A DNA stretch of 44,563 nt, from the NCBI GenBank assembly GCA_944332995.1, contig CALVKR010000011.1, positions 1 through 44,563 of the forward strand. Reading direction: 5' to 3'. Every line of letters starts with the position of its first letter. Positions within the stretch are counted from its first letter, which is position 1. The stretch is from an uncultured Clostridia bacterium (GTDB taxonomy: Bacteria > Bacillota > Clostridia > Christensenellales > CAG-917). Positions 1 through 8,682 of the stretch are shown here, piece after piece. The notes under the pieces are model-generated. The model was given only the letters and a program-made list of their open reading frames with translations. It had not been told where the DNA came from and searched no databases. Position numbers and translations under genes: made by a program.

Positions 1-41
1 TCGGAGTTTTTTTGTCTGCCTCATCGGCTTAGCCTTTTTTG

Positions 42-64
42 AACCCCGCGACTATCGCGGGGTT
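42..64. terminator. Intrinsic terminator hairpin at window edge
   Basis: A 9-bp perfect stem (42-50 with 56-64) with a 5-base loop is followed on the plus strand by a short T run. It probably ends a plus-strand gene lying left of the window. It could also act on the minus strand, because the sequence left of it is T-rich on plus and therefore A-rich on minus, which is less typical. Confidence 0.6.
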
Positions 65-79
65 TTCGTTTCACAATTA

Positions 80-104
80 AAAACTCGGCAGACTGCCGAG
101 TTTT
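80..104 (-). terminator. Terminator of the transketolase operon
   Basis: An 11-bp perfect stem (80-90 with 94-104) with a 3-base loop lies directly downstream of the minus-strand transketolase C-terminal gene. Read on the minus strand the stem is followed by more T residues. It is the natural end of that operon. Confidence 0.75.
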
Positions 105-112
105 ATGCTGTT

Positions 113-1045
113 TTATTTCTTTTCCTTTAAAAGCTGTTTGCATTTTTCGACTATGTCGACGTCACGCATTTTATATATCTGTTTAAGATACGGCAGTTTG
201 CCTACTTCGCCGAACACGTTGGGAACGCCGATAGCGGCAACTTTTGTCGGGCATTTATCGGCAAGCACTTCGCACACTGCGGAATGAAGTCCGCCGATTA
301 TCTGATGATTTTCGCAGGTCAAAACAAGCCCCGTTTTCTTTGCGCTCTTTGCGATAGTATCGCCGTCGATAGGCTTTACAGTATGGACGCTTATCACTTC
401 GGCGTCGATGCCCGCCTCTTTAAGGAGCGGGAGCGCCTTGACGGTTTCCTGCACCATGATACCGCTTGAAACGATAGTGATGTCCTTGCCTTCTTTTAAT
501 ATGTCGGCTTTATACATATCGAATTTATAGCTGTTTTCGTCAAAGACCTTGTCGATGACTTTTCTGAAAAGCCTTATATACATACTGCCCTTAAAGTCGA
601 TTATAAAAGGCATTGCCTGCATAAGCTGAACCTCGTCGACAGGCTCGTAAATCAAGATATCGGGAAGGCTTCTGAGCGAGCCGATATCTTCCATACCCAT
701 ATGCGTACCGCCGTTAATCTCGGCGCAGATGCCCGGATCGGTGCCGACGATTTTTACGTTTTGTTTTGAATACAAGCACGATATGGCTACCTGGTCGAGA
801 ATACGCCTTGTAACGAAAGGAGCAAAGGAAGTGATAAAAGGATTAAATCCGTAAGCGGAAAGTCCTGCGGCAATGGACGCCATATTCTGCTCTGCGATAC
901 CGACGTCGAGCGCTCTTTCGGGGAAAGTCTTGCGCAGTCCCCACGTTTTGGTAGATTTTGCAAGGTCGGCGTCGATAACGACAATTTTGTCGTCACGCTC
1001 CATAGCCTCGGAGAGTTTTTGAACGAATACTTCACGCATTTCCAT
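113..1045 (-). CDS. Transketolase, C-terminal subunit
   Basis: This 310-residue protein is the C-terminal half of transketolase, with the pyrimidine-binding and C-terminal domains of the thiamine-diphosphate enzyme. Visible hallmarks are DVGIAEQNMASIAAGLSAYG near residues 47-66, which carries the glutamate that activates the TPP aminopyrimidine, and the later segment TCENHQIIGGLHSAV. Transketolase moves two-carbon ketol units between sugar phosphates in the non-oxidative pentose phosphate pathway in the cytoplasm. The start is secure: an AGGAGG sits 8 bases upstream, and the ATG overlaps the stop of the N-terminal subunit by one base (TAATG), which implies coupled translation. Split transketolases of this kind are common in Clostridia and archaea. 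A 1-deoxyxylulose-5-phosphate synthase is unlikely because that enzyme is a single chain. Confidence 0.93.
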   Translation of the reverse strand: MEMREVFVQKLSEAMERDDKIVVIDADLAKSTKTWGLRKTFPERALDVGIAEQNMASIAAGLSAYGFNPFITSFAPFVTRRILDQVAISCLYSKQNVKIVGTDPGICAEINGGTHMGMEDIGSLRSLPDILIYEPVDEVQLMQAMPFIIDFKGSMYIRLFRKVIDKVFDENSYKFDMYKADILKEGKDITIVSSGIMVQETVKALPLLKEAGIDAEVISVHTVKPIDGDTIAKSAKKTGLVLTCENHQIIGGLHSAVCEVLADKCPTKVAAIGVPNVFGEVGKLPYLKQIYKMRDVDIVEKCKQLLKEKK

Positions 1046-1857
1046 TAGGCGTTCCTCCTGATTTCGGCAATGGCTTCTTCCACCTGCTCTTTAGAGAGCG
1101 ACATGCTGTGATTGCCGTAACCGGCGTCCTCGATAAACTTGACGCCCTTGCCCTTTATCGTGTTGGCAATAATCATGGTGGGCTTTTCGTTTTGAGATTT
1201 CGCCTTTATAATAGCGTTATCTATCTGACCTAAATCGTGACCGTCTATGACGATTACGTTCCAACCGAAGCTCTCCCACTTCTTGTCGAGAGGATCGAGC
1301 GAGTTTATATCCTCTAAATTTCCGTCTATCTGCATTTTGTTGTAGTCGCAAAAAGCAATAAGATTTGAAAGTTTCTTTTGAGCGGCATACATGGCGCCTT
1401 CCCAAATCTGTCCTTCCTGGCTTTCGCCGTCGCCGATGATGGCGTAGATATAGGCGTTATCCTTTTTGAGACGGCTTCCGATAGCCATACCGATAGCGCA
1501 GGAAAAGCCCTGTCCCAAACTGCCCGCCGTCATATCGACGCCTGAAGTTTTATTCATATCGCAATGGCTGGGAAGAGAGGTTTCCGATTGATTGAGCGTC
1601 AAAAGGATATCCTTTGAAAAATATCCCCTGTTTGCGAGCGCCGCATAAATAGCAGGACCTGCGTGCCCTTTTGAACATACAAGACGGTCTCTGCCTTCCA
1701 TTTTGGGATTTTGGGGATCTATATTCATATGTTTGAAATAAAGTTCAGCCAAAATTTCGACAATAGATAAACAGCCGCCTATATGACCCACTCCGATAGA
1801 GCCGATGCACTTTAAAATATCGACTCGGATTTCCTCGCAAATCTTTCGTAAATCCAT
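1045..1857 (-). CDS. Transketolase, N-terminal subunit
   Basis: This 270-residue protein is the TPP-pyrophosphate-binding half of transketolase. The conserved GDGESQEGQIWEGAMYA motif, followed by DYNKMQIDG, binds the diphosphate through magnesium, and GSLGQGFSCAIGMA lies before it. It would form a heteromer with the adjacent C-terminal subunit. The start at 1857 is chosen because an upstream ATG at 1905 would lie inside the promoter at 1877-1905, and GAGG sits 7 bases before 1857. Only about 13 bases of untranslated leader result. Confidence 0.92.
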   Translation of the reverse strand: MDLRKICEEIRVDILKCIGSIGVGHIGGCLSIVEILAELYFKHMNIDPQNPKMEGRDRLVCSKGHAGPAIYAALANRGYFSKDILLTLNQSETSLPSHCDMNKTSGVDMTAGSLGQGFSCAIGMAIGSRLKKDNAYIYAIIGDGESQEGQIWEGAMYAAQKKLSNLIAFCDYNKMQIDGNLEDINSLDPLDKKWESFGWNVIVIDGHDLGQIDNAIIKAKSQNEKPTMIIANTIKGKGVKFIEDAGYGNHSMSLSKEQVEEAIAEIRRNA

Positions 1858-1876
1858 AAAAAACCTCGCTATCGTT

Positions 1877-1905
1877 AGTTTATCACCGCCGTTTTTCTTT
1901 GTCAA
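1877..1905 (-). promoter_or_regulatory. Sigma-A promoter of the transketolase operon
   Basis: On the minus strand TTGACA is followed after 17 bases by TAAACT. It lies about 20 bases before the transketolase start at 1857, so the predicted transcript has a very short leader and the upstream in-frame ATG cannot be used. Confidence 0.75.
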
Positions 1906-2318
1906 TTATTTAGCTTTACGCCTTGTTAAATAATTGAAAAAATAAATTTTTATCGATATATTTTAACTTTATCAGCTATTTCTTCCGTGCCGAAATCGCA
2001 CTACTATATTGTTGACCCGTTTAAAGATTTGTATGCTGAAAAACCCGATAACTTTTGTAAGCGTTTAACACCGTTTTAAACGCAAGTATGATAGCTTCCG
2101 CAAAGCAGGCGATTTTTTTGTATGCGTTTATCGCCCCTTTAAACGGCATAGTCTTAGAAAGGCAAAAAAATAAAAACGCCTTTTGGCGTTTTTATTTTTC
2201 AAATATTTCTTTGTGTTACTTCTTTATCTGTTGTCCGATTGATTCAGACAAACAGCTTACCTTTTGCCGCCTTTGATAGATGGCGCTAAGGATACCGTCC
2301 GATCCCCCTCGCCGATTT
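1906..2318. other. Gene-free intergenic stretch
   Basis: No supported gene lies here. A 62-codon plus-strand frame at 2088-2276 has no ribosome binding site and no recognisable protein features. The only clear element is the long A/T-flanked hairpin at 2166-2199. Confidence 0.5.
2166..2199. terminator. Bidirectional terminator
   Basis: A perfect 15-bp stem (2166-2180 with 2185-2199) with a TTTT loop has A-rich and T-rich flanks on its two arms. It is positioned to end the minus-strand gene at 2319-2822, and works equally on the other strand. Confidence 0.65.
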
Positions 2319-2822
2319 TTAGTGACCGGAATGGTGGCGCAGGTCGATGAGCAAAGCAAAAGCGAGCATGAGTGCGGGATCTTTTGTATCGTCGGTGATA
2401 TCGAGCGTGTAGGTATCCGCTATTCTAAAGAATTTTTTGTTTAACGTTCCGCAAAGAGCCTTTGTCGCAGCGTCTTTTATCTTCCAATTATATCCGATAA
2501 AGCTGCCCGAGATTGCAATCTCGCCGTTTTCGTCGGAATATCTGAATCTTCTCGTGAACGGAAAATGCATTTTTTCCTTGAACAAACCGATAGGCTGATC
2601 CATTCCGCTTGCAGGTCTGAAGAAATCAAACTTCATAAACAAAAAGGTGAAACGGCTTTGAAGAAACAAAACCTCGTTGTTGTTCATATCGTAGATATGA
2701 ATCTTTTTCCTCGAAAAGAAAGGAATGTTTCCCTCGACGTAAAACCAAGGCTGACCGTTTTCGTCGGTAATAGTAAATTTGTCTCTGAACGAGAAATATT
2801 TTTGTTTGATTATAAGTTTCAT
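2319..2822 (-). CDS. LURP-one-related (tubby-like fold) protein
   Basis: This 167-residue protein looks like the LURP-one-related/YxjI family (PF04525), a beta-barrel fold related to Tubby and phospholipid scramblases. The evidence is overall composition and order: an opening MKLIIKQKYFSFRDKF, short beta strands with D-E-N-G turns (TDENGQPWFYVEG, SDENGEIAISG), and a C-terminal hydrophobic helix ending in an LRHHSGH tail. The length fits the family. The biochemical role of bacterial members is not established. The start has a GGAGGGG site and a good promoter directly upstream, so it is a single-gene unit between the folate operon and a terminator. Confidence 0.7.
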   Translation of the reverse strand: MKLIIKQKYFSFRDKFTITDENGQPWFYVEGNIPFFSRKKIHIYDMNNNEVLFLQSRFTFLFMKFDFFRPASGMDQPIGLFKEKMHFPFTRRFRYSDENGEIAISGSFIGYNWKIKDAATKALCGTLNKKFFRIADTYTLDITDDTKDPALMLAFALLIDLRHHSGH

Positions 2823-2849
2823 GTGAACCCCTCCAATAAATCTATATTG

Positions 2850-2878
2850 ATAATAACATATCCCGATATTATTTTCAA
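2850..2878 (-). promoter_or_regulatory. Promoter of the LURP-one-related gene
   Basis: On the minus strand TTGAAA is followed after 17 bases by TATTAT, about 28 bases upstream of the ATG. It separates this gene from the folate operon that ends at 2920. Confidence 0.65.
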
Positions 2879-2919
2879 TATAAATTTTTAAACTAAGTCA
2901 ACAAACTTTTCCTTTCGGT

Positions 2920-3786
2920 TTATACGTCGGACGAGGGATTAGATATTATCTCACATTTACCGTTTGTTTTGGCGCTGTTTTCCAACTCTGCGACAAGCGT
3001 CTGTATACTCTTTCCCGTTTCGGGACAGACAAAATCGGGAGCTATCTGCCTTAGAGGATACAGCACGAAAGCTCTGTTGCGAAAGTCTACGTGAGGCAAA
3101 GTCAGCCTTTTCGTGTTCATGACAATATCGTCATAGGATATTATGTCGATATCCAGCGTTCTGTCCCCCCACTTTACAGAGCGGTCTCTCTTTGCCTGAG
3201 CCTCTATCTCGTTTACGGCGCTTAAAAGCTCGCTGGGATTCAAAAAGGTATTGAACAAAACTACTGCGTTTAAAAAGTCGTTTTGGGCAACGCCTCCGTA
3301 AGGCTTTGTGACGATTTTATCCGAGCATTTTTTTACCGAGCCGTATTTGGCTAAAGCGTTTACGGCAAAATCGATATACGACGATTTATCTCCCATACTG
3401 CTGCCAAGTCCTAAATATACGGGACGGCTGCAAAGAGATGTAAAATAAGCCACGTTTTTTTTTGGAATGTCGATGGGCGCCATAGGCTTTGACACTTTAA
3501 GGTCGATTTTGTCAAGATAAGGATATTTTTTAGACAGCGAGCCGAGCACCTCTTTGGAAAGTCTTTCGATAAGATTGAACGAATTGTTTACGGTAACGTC
3601 CGCTATTATCTTTGCCGCCTCTCCGTAGTCGAGCGCACGGTCAAGAGAATCGCTTGACATCGCAAGAGAAAAATCGCCCCAAAAGCGGCAGTCAAACACA
3701 AACTTTTGCGGCGTCGTCTTTTCAAAATCGAGGCAACCGTGTTTCGCCTCGACCTCGAGCCCTTCTATTTCAATATAACTTTGCAC
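2920..3786 (-). CDS. folBK: Fused dihydroneopterin aldolase / HPPK
   Basis: This 288-residue protein joins two consecutive folate enzymes. Residues 1 to about 118 are FolB, which cleaves dihydroneopterin to 6-hydroxymethyl-dihydropterin: the opening [16 protein letters not shown], then LDYGEAAKII, then VSKPMAPI. The rest is FolK, which pyrophosphorylates that product: VYLGLGSSMGDK, WGDRTLDIDIISYDD with the two metal-binding aspartates, and PHVDFRNRAFVLYPL. The start is a GTG at 3786 preceded by GGAGGAG; 17 further in-frame codons upstream lie inside folP and would be a spurious extension. The start overlaps the end of folP by 17 bases, so translation is coupled. Confidence 0.93.
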   Translation of the reverse strand: MQSYIEIEGLEVEAKHGCLDFEKTTPQKFVFDCRFWGDFSLAMSSDSLDRALDYGEAAKIIADVTVNNSFNLIERLSKEVLGSLSKKYPYLDKIDLKVSKPMAPIDIPKKNVAYFTSLCSRPVYLGLGSSMGDKSSYIDFAVNALAKYGSVKKCSDKIVTKPYGGVAQNDFLNAVVLFNTFLNPSELLSAVNEIEAQAKRDRSVKWGDRTLDIDIISYDDIVMNTKRLTLPHVDFRNRAFVLYPLRQIAPDFVCPETGKSIQTLVAELENSAKTNGKCEIISNPSSDV

Positions 3787-4543
3787 CGAGCTCCTCCAGC
3801 ACTTTTTTATTTTCGTAGGTGTCGTGCACCCTGACAAATCTTACTCCCTTCATAAAGGCCTTTGCCGTCGTCTCGAGCGTGGGAACGAGCCTTGACGATA
3901 TATCGCCGCCGTAAAGGGATTTCCTTGACGTTCCCAAAAGCATGGGGTAACCGAACTTGTGGAAATGCTCTAAGTTGTCGAGCACCTCAAAATTTTGTTC
4001 CCTCGTCTTGCCGAAACCTATACCGACGTCTATGCATATCCTGTCTTTATCTATGCCCGCCTTTATAGCCTTGTTTAACGCTCTTTCAAAATAGGCGTCC
4101 ATATCGTCTAAAATGCTTTCGTATTCCGTCCCTGTCTGATTGTGCATAATGCATACGGCTGCGTCAAAATCCGCTATACACTCCGCCATGCCGTTATCTT
4201 TCAATCCCCACACGTCGTTTATCATATCGGCGCCGTGCGAAAGAGCGTACCTTGCCGTCTTTTCCCAATATGTATCTACGGAAACGGGCACGGTTATCTC
4301 GTCTATGATTTCCCACAGCGGCTCAAGGCGCTTTATCTCCTCGTCCGCACCCACCTCGGTGTAGCCCGGGCGAGTGGATTGTGCGCCGATATCGAGGATA
4401 TCCGCTCCGTCGCTTATATGCTTATCCACGGCGCTTTTAAAGCCGTCCGTTGCCCTGCTCTTATCGTAAAAGCTGTCCGGCGTAAGGTTTATTATCGACA
4501 TGACGTAAGTAGAGCCGTCAAACACACAATCGCCTATCTTCAT
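3770..4543 (-). CDS. folP: Dihydropteroate synthase
   Basis: This 257-residue protein condenses 6-hydroxymethyl-dihydropterin pyrophosphate with p-aminobenzoate. Family signatures are [14 protein letters not shown] near residue 16, [14 protein letters not shown], the MINDV segment, [16 protein letters not shown] and the phosphate-binding LGTSRKS. The enzyme forms a TIM barrel and is the target of sulfonamides. The start is the ATG whose A precedes the folE stop (ATGA overlap at 4540-4543). A longer reading with 60 extra residues would run through folE in another frame and is rejected. Confidence 0.95.
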   Translation of the reverse strand: MKIGDCVFDGSTYVMSIINLTPDSFYDKSRATDGFKSAVDKHISDGADILDIGAQSTRPGYTEVGADEEIKRLEPLWEIIDEITVPVSVDTYWEKTARYALSHGADMINDVWGLKDNGMAECIADFDAAVCIMHNQTGTEYESILDDMDAYFERALNKAIKAGIDKDRICIDVGIGFGKTREQNFEVLDNLEHFHKFGYPMLLGTSRKSLYGGDISSRLVPTLETTAKAFMKGVRFVRVHDTYENKKVLEELGAKLY

Positions 4544-5091
4544 TTTGCCGTTACCATCGCAAGTATTCTGTATTTTAAATCGTCGGAAATGCTTCCCCTC
4601 GTGGCGTAGCTGGTAACTTTCGTTCCCGTCTTTTTTACGCCTCTCGCCGTCATACAGGTATGCTCTGCCTCGCACACTACCATGACCGCCTTTGCGCCCA
4701 AAGTATCGTATACCGCCTCGCAAATCTGATCCGTCATTCTTTCTTGAAGCTGAAGTCTTTTTGCATAGACTTCCACCACTCTTGCAAGTTTAGAAAGGCC
4801 CACCACCTTTCCGCCCGGAATATATGCCACGGAGACCTTGCCGAAAAACGGCATGAGGTGATGCTCGCAGGTGGAAGCAAAACTGATATCGCGCTCGAGC
4901 ACAAGCTCGCCCGACGGCGACGTGAACACCTTTGAAAGATGCTTTTTGGGGTCGTCAAAATAGCCGGATAGCACTTCTTCATACATTCTTGCGACACGCT
5001 CGGGAGTCTCTTTGAGCCCCTCTCTTTCCGGGTCTTCGCCGACAGCTTCGATAATCATCTTTACTGCTTTTTCAATTTTTTCTTTATCCAT
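4540..5091 (-). CDS. folE: GTP cyclohydrolase I
   Basis: This 183-residue protein makes dihydroneopterin triphosphate from GTP, the first step of folate synthesis. The zinc ligands are visible: C75 and H78 in [12 protein letters not shown] and C146 in [12 protein letters not shown]. The motif [19 protein letters not shown] is typical of the type IA enzyme. The length matches the family. Its ATG shares one base with the folC stop (TAATG), and its stop overlaps the folP start, so it is translationally locked on both sides. Confidence 0.96.
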   Translation of the reverse strand: MDKEKIEKAVKMIIEAVGEDPEREGLKETPERVARMYEEVLSGYFDDPKKHLSKVFTSPSGELVLERDISFASTCEHHLMPFFGKVSVAYIPGGKVVGLSKLARVVEVYAKRLQLQERMTDQICEAVYDTLGAKAVMVVCEAEHTCMTARGVKKTGTKVTSYATRGSISDDLKYRILAMVTAK

Positions 5092-6338
5092 TATAGTGTC
5101 TCCAAAGGCAATGCCTTGACTTCTTTCAGTATGCTGAGCGTTCCGCAGACGACCACTACGTCGTGATGCACAAACATTTTGCTTATTGCGTCTTGTATAT
5201 TTTCAAACGCTTTTGCTTTGACAAACTTTGACGCTATCTCCGCTAAGTTTTCGGCAGGCAGCGACCTTTCCCCTTCGGCGTTTACGGTATAGATTTCGTC
5301 AACTGCGCCGGATATGATTTCGACTGTCTTTTGATACTCTTTATCTTTAAAACTCGCCATGACCGCACCGATTTTCCTGTCGGGGAAATAATCGCAAAGT
5401 GCGCTATACAGCGCCTTTGCTCCGTCCTCGTTGTGTGCACCGTCTAAAATCAGCTTGCCCTTAACGCAGTCGATAATTTCAAACCTGCCTTGCCATTTTG
5501 TGTTTTTAAGCCCGTTATATATCGCCTCGTCGGATATGGTAAAGCCTTTTGAATTTAAAACCTTTGCGCTGAGCACGGCAAGCGATGCGTTTTCTATCTG
5601 ATGCCTGCCCAAAAGCGGAATATCATATTTCATGCCTTCAAACGAAAAGGTCTGCCCTTTGTCGGAATAAGACAGAAGCTCGTAGCCTTTTGCCACATAG
5701 CTTTCCGAAAGAGAATATACGAGCGGCATAACTTCCGACGGCTGTTCCACCGTGCATAGCGGACAACCTTTTACTATGGCGAGCTTTTCGGCGGCAATCT
5801 CTTTTAGCGAACTTCCCAAAATCTGCATATGGTCCATTCCTATCTTGGTAACTACCGCCAAAAGTTTTTTATCCACGGCGTTTGTGGCGTCCAGTCTTCC
5901 GCCCAGCCCCGTTTCCAAAACGCATATATCCGCACCCTTTGCCTTGAAATACAAAAGTGCGAGCGCCGTTTCTATCTCAAAAGCGGTGGGAAGATTTTCC
6001 CCTTCCTTTTTCATTTCCTCGACGGCGTCTTTGGCTGTCGTCATATATAAGGCAAGGTCGTCGTTTGAAATCATTTTGCCGTCAAGCATAAAGCGCTCGT
6101 TGTAGCAAAATACCGACGGCGAGATATACGTTCCCGTTTTATAGCCCTGCTCTGTGAGTATTGACGACAGATACGCCGTCGTCGAGCCCTTGCCGTTTGT
6201 CCCTGCAACGTGCACGAACCTGAGCCCTTTTTCGGGATTGCCGAGTCTTGCTAAAAACTTTTTCATTGTTTCAAGTCCGAAAACGCTTCCGAACTTTGAT
6301 ATTTTTTTAATATAATTTATCGATTCTTCGTAATTCAT
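5091..6338 (-). CDS. folC: Folylpolyglutamate / dihydrofolate synthase
   Basis: This 415-residue Mur-ligase-family protein adds glutamate to dihydropteroate and then to reduced folates. The ATP loop [15 protein letters not shown] covers residues 43-57, followed by [15 protein letters not shown] and a C-terminal domain with [13 protein letters not shown]. It is the first gene of the operon folC-folE-folP-folBK. A promoter lies about 36 bases upstream. No dihydrofolate reductase, folQ or p-aminobenzoate genes are in the window. Confidence 0.95.
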   Translation of the reverse strand: MNYEESINYIKKISKFGSVFGLETMKKFLARLGNPEKGLRFVHVAGTNGKGSTTAYLSSILTEQGYKTGTYISPSVFCYNERFMLDGKMISNDDLALYMTTAKDAVEEMKKEGENLPTAFEIETALALLYFKAKGADICVLETGLGGRLDATNAVDKKLLAVVTKIGMDHMQILGSSLKEIAAEKLAIVKGCPLCTVEQPSEVMPLVYSLSESYVAKGYELLSYSDKGQTFSFEGMKYDIPLLGRHQIENASLAVLSAKVLNSKGFTISDEAIYNGLKNTKWQGRFEIIDCVKGKLILDGAHNEDGAKALYSALCDYFPDRKIGAVMASFKDKEYQKTVEIISGAVDEIYTVNAEGERSLPAENLAEIASKFVKAKAFENIQDAISKMFVHHDVVVVCGTLSILKEVKALPLETL

Positions 6339-6373
6339 AACGGCCTCATAAGTAAGAATAAACCTTTTTAACT

Positions 6374-6401
6374 ATTTTATCACATCAATTTTATATGGCA
6401 A
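6374..6401 (-). promoter_or_regulatory. Promoter of the folate operon
   Basis: On the minus strand TTGCCA is followed after 16 bases by TAAAAT. It lies upstream of folC and is divergent from the DUF5058 promoter at 6428-6456, with only 26 bases between the two. Confidence 0.65.
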
Positions 6402-6427
6402 CAAAATTTAAGGCAAAAAATTTATAT

Positions 6428-6456
6428 TTGCCTACGGGCGATAAATATGTTAAAAT
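6428..6456 (+). promoter_or_regulatory. Promoter of the DUF5058 operon
   Basis: TTGCCT is followed after 17 bases by TAAAAT. Transcription should start near 6463, giving a leader of about 110 bases before the TTG start at 6574. Confidence 0.65.
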
Positions 6457-6462
6457 TTTTAT

Positions 6463-6573
6463 GGATATATAACGCTATCTCTTTCGGCATTTGCGGTGTG
6501 CCCGTACCTTTGGTGCTAAAATGCCGATTGCGCAAGATAATCACTATATCCAATTCAAGAAAGGAGTAAAAAA
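6463..6573 (+). promoter_or_regulatory. Possible structured leader of the DUF5058 operon
   Basis: The leader contains a perfect 8-bp stem (6485-6492 with 6519-6526) enclosing 26 bases that can form a smaller GGT/ACC-closed arm. It does not match a riboswitch class I can recall. There is no obvious T run after the stem, so control, if any, would be at translation of the downstream TTG start. Confidence 0.35.
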
Positions 6574-7398
6574 TTGGGATACGCAGTTTCTTCGACTAAC
6601 GTAAACAATCCGTGGCTTTACGTGCTTTACGTCATTATAGTCGTGTTCGTGCTCAGCCAGTCGATATTCTATCTTGTGAAATCGCTTAGGCGCGCAAAGC
6701 AGATAGGCATGGATATGGGCAAACTTAAAAAAGTCGTTTCGTCGTCCGTCGCCTTTTCCATTTTGCCGTCGATAGGAATATTTATCGGCATAGTGACGCT
6801 TATCGGAGCAATAGGCATTGCCCTCCCCGCCATTCGTCTTTCCATTATCGGAGCGCTTCAATACGAAACGCAGGCAGTCGATACGGTTGCAAATCAGGTA
6901 ACGGGCGGCAGCACGGGCATAGCGAGCATTATAGGCAACGTCGACTCGAGCACTTTTGTCACCATTGCCGCCGTCATGACGGTATCGATTATATGGGGTC
7001 CGCTCTTCTGTCTTTTCTTCTACCGCAAGTTTCAACCGAAAATGCTTGACGCCGCGGCAAAGACGACGGGCAAGGACGACACCATTTTCGGAGCGGTTTT
7101 CGTCGGCATGGTAGTAGCTTACATATCCGTCGCCGTCGGACAGTTTACAGGTGCGCCGTCGAATATCGCAAGCTACTACAATCTCATAGCGGTGCTCGTA
7201 GCCGCAGGTATGATGTTTATCTTCGATATTCTGATAACGAGGTGCAATCAAAAGTGGCTTGAAAACTTTTCGCTTGCCATATCCATGATAGCGGGTATGG
7301 GCGTCGTGGCGCTGATAAGTTATTTTAATCCGGAAGCGTATCAGGCGCTTACCGAAAGCTCCGCTACGTTGCTCGAGAGCATAGGAGGTATTATATGA
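6574..7398 (+). CDS. DUF5058 family integral membrane protein
   Basis: This 274-residue protein resembles the DUF5058 family (PF16481) of Bacillota membrane proteins, which has no established function. About six hydrophobic helices are visible at roughly residues 13-35, 58-85, 127-150, 170-191, 202-222 and 232-251. A glycine-rich loop at residues 108-125 separates the second and third helices. The start is TTG at 6574, supported by AAAGGAG 7 bases upstream; no ATG fits. Its stop overlaps the next gene by ATGA, so the two products are very likely made together and may form one transporter or complex. That pairing is inference. Confidence 0.75.
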   Translation: MGYAVSSTNVNNPWLYVLYVIIVVFVLSQSIFYLVKSLRRAKQIGMDMGKLKKVVSSSVAFSILPSIGIFIGIVTLIGAIGIALPAIRLSIIGALQYETQAVDTVANQVTGGSTGIASIIGNVDSSTFVTIAAVMTVSIIWGPLFCLFFYRKFQPKMLDAAAKTTGKDDTIFGAVFVGMVVAYISVAVGQFTGAPSNIASYYNLIAVLVAAGMMFIFDILITRCNQKWLENFSLAISMIAGMGVVALISYFNPEAYQALTESSATLLESIGGII

Positions 7399-8303
7399 AA
7401 AAAGAAACGCAGTTTTTATCTTCTCCTCCCTCGATAAACGTAGCAAGCCAGATGATGAACCGCCGTCTGCACCGCACGGGACAGATTTGGACTCTTTGCG
7501 CCCTCATCGTCATGTGTATGGTGCCCGTGGGATTTTCAATAATACTGCAAGCTCCGCTCGATTGGAAACTCTTTTTTGCCTGCGTGGGTCTTTTGATTTA
7601 CTATCTGCCCATAGGAATAGGCGAAGTGTTCACATATAGCTATATGCTCGGCGTAAACGGAACGTATCTTGCGTTTGTAACGGGCAACCTTTCAAACCTC
7701 AAAATACCTTGCGTCGTAAACGCCGTCAACATAGTGGGAACAAAAGTGGGCACGGAAGAACACGAGCTAGCCTGCACGATTTCCATTGCCGTGTCCAGCA
7801 TAGTCACCACGCTCGTCATAGCGATAGGCGTTGCCGCCCTTGCCCTTTCGGGACTTCAGGACGTGCTCGAATCGCCCGAAGCGGAATTTTTAACGCCCGC
7901 ATTCGGAACGGTGGCTTTTGCTCTGTTCGGAGCGCTCGGCGGAAAATATCTCATCAAATATCCAAAAGTGGCAATCTTCCCCTTCATAGTAATGACGGTG
8001 GCGGCGATAGGTCTCAACCTCTTAGGCTTAAAATCGATAGCCCAGCCAAGCTACTTTTTGTTCGTAGGCGTTATACTCTGCTTTATCTCCGCCATAACCT
8101 GGCAGAAAGTGGAAAACAAAAAGAAGGCACGCCTTGAGCTTCAGAAGATAGCCGGAGCGGCGGCCGACAGCCAAGACGCAAACCCGACAGACGCCGAAAC
8201 CTCGAAAGCGGAACAAACCGACACGGCAACAGACGCTCAAACCGACAATGCCGAAAAGGATTTGACGGCAGGCAATCCGGACAGCGAAGATAAAAAAGGC
8301 TGA
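7395..8303 (+). CDS. Membrane partner of the DUF5058 protein
   Basis: This 302-residue protein is not assigned to a named family here. It has about six or seven hydrophobic helices between residues 32 and 238. A conserved-looking glycine-rich segment, YLPIGIGEVFTYSYMLGVNG, lies at residues 68-87, followed by YLAFVTGNLSNLKIPC. The last 60 residues form a hydrophilic, repetitive tail rich in A, T, D, E and Q, which is probably cytoplasmic and disordered. The ATGA overlap with the DUF5058 gene indicates coupled translation. The two-gene membrane unit looks like a transporter, but no substrate can be read from the sequence. Confidence 0.7.
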   Translation: MKKETQFLSSPPSINVASQMMNRRLHRTGQIWTLCALIVMCMVPVGFSIILQAPLDWKLFFACVGLLIYYLPIGIGEVFTYSYMLGVNGTYLAFVTGNLSNLKIPCVVNAVNIVGTKVGTEEHELACTISIAVSSIVTTLVIAIGVAALALSGLQDVLESPEAEFLTPAFGTVAFALFGALGGKYLIKYPKVAIFPFIVMTVAAIGLNLLGLKSIAQPSYFLFVGVILCFISAITWQKVENKKKARLELQKIAGAAADSQDANPTDAETSKAEQTDTATDAQTDNAEKDLTAGNPDSEDKKG

Positions 8304-8356
8304 ACGGTATAACGGACGGGTGCAAAACAGCGCTACCGCCCGTCATAAAGCGTCGA

Positions 8357-8450
8357 CGTTTTAAAGCGTTAGCCGTTTTAAAGCGTTGAGCGTTTATGCG
8401 TTTGCCCGTCACAGTTTTGACCGTCATACAGTTTTGACTAAAGTTTTGAC
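8357..8450. repeat. Two short 17-bp-period tandem repeats
   Basis: CGTTTTAAAGCGTT occurs at 8357-8370 and again at 8374-8387, a period of 17. Immediately after, ACAGTTTTGAC occurs at 8411-8421 and 8428-8438, again 17 apart, with a third partial copy at 8441-8450. Both lie in the 3' region between the convergent membrane-protein operon and GH2 gene, and no gene lies here. Confidence 0.6.
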
Positions 8451-8500
8451 CGCCACTTTCAGCTTAATGCTTAAGTTTTGTAAAGTGTAACAGCGCATAA

Positions 8501-8525
8501 AAAAGACCGCAGACTGCGGTCTTTT
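8501..8525. terminator. Bidirectional terminator
   Basis: A perfect 11-bp stem (8501-8511 with 8515-8525) with a 3-base loop has A and T runs on its two sides. It lies between the convergent DUF5058 operon and GH2 gene and can end both. Confidence 0.8.
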
Positions 8526-8584
8526 TATTTTGCTTTATAAAATTATCGATTTTATAAATTGCTTAAATTTTTACCATGTTTTTT

Positions 8585-8628
8585 GCAATGCAATCTTTAC
8601 AATGCAATCTTTACAATGCAATTTTTAC
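8585..8628. repeat. 14-bp GCAAT tandem repeat
   Basis: Three tandem 14-bp units (8587-8600, 8601-8614, 8615-8628) share AATGCAATCTTTAC with one substitution in the third. The GCAAT core recurs every 14 bases, the same phasing as the larger array before glyS at 40889-41016. Confidence 0.7.
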
Positions 8629-8682
8629 AAAATTTTCCGTCCTTTTCGCTCTTTTATGCTCGAGCGGTATTTGGCGTTTAAA

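Noticed and set aside
2088..2276. 62-codon plus-strand frame
   Set aside because: There is no ribosome binding site, and it runs through a terminator hairpin.
4544..4723. 60-residue N-terminal extension of dihydropteroate synthase
   Set aside because: It lies out of frame over folE; the ATGA overlap at 4540-4543 gives the usual start.
6544..7446. 300-codon minus-strand frame
   Set aside because: It lies opposite the DUF5058 gene, is rich in R, H and Y without domain features, and has no ribosome binding site.
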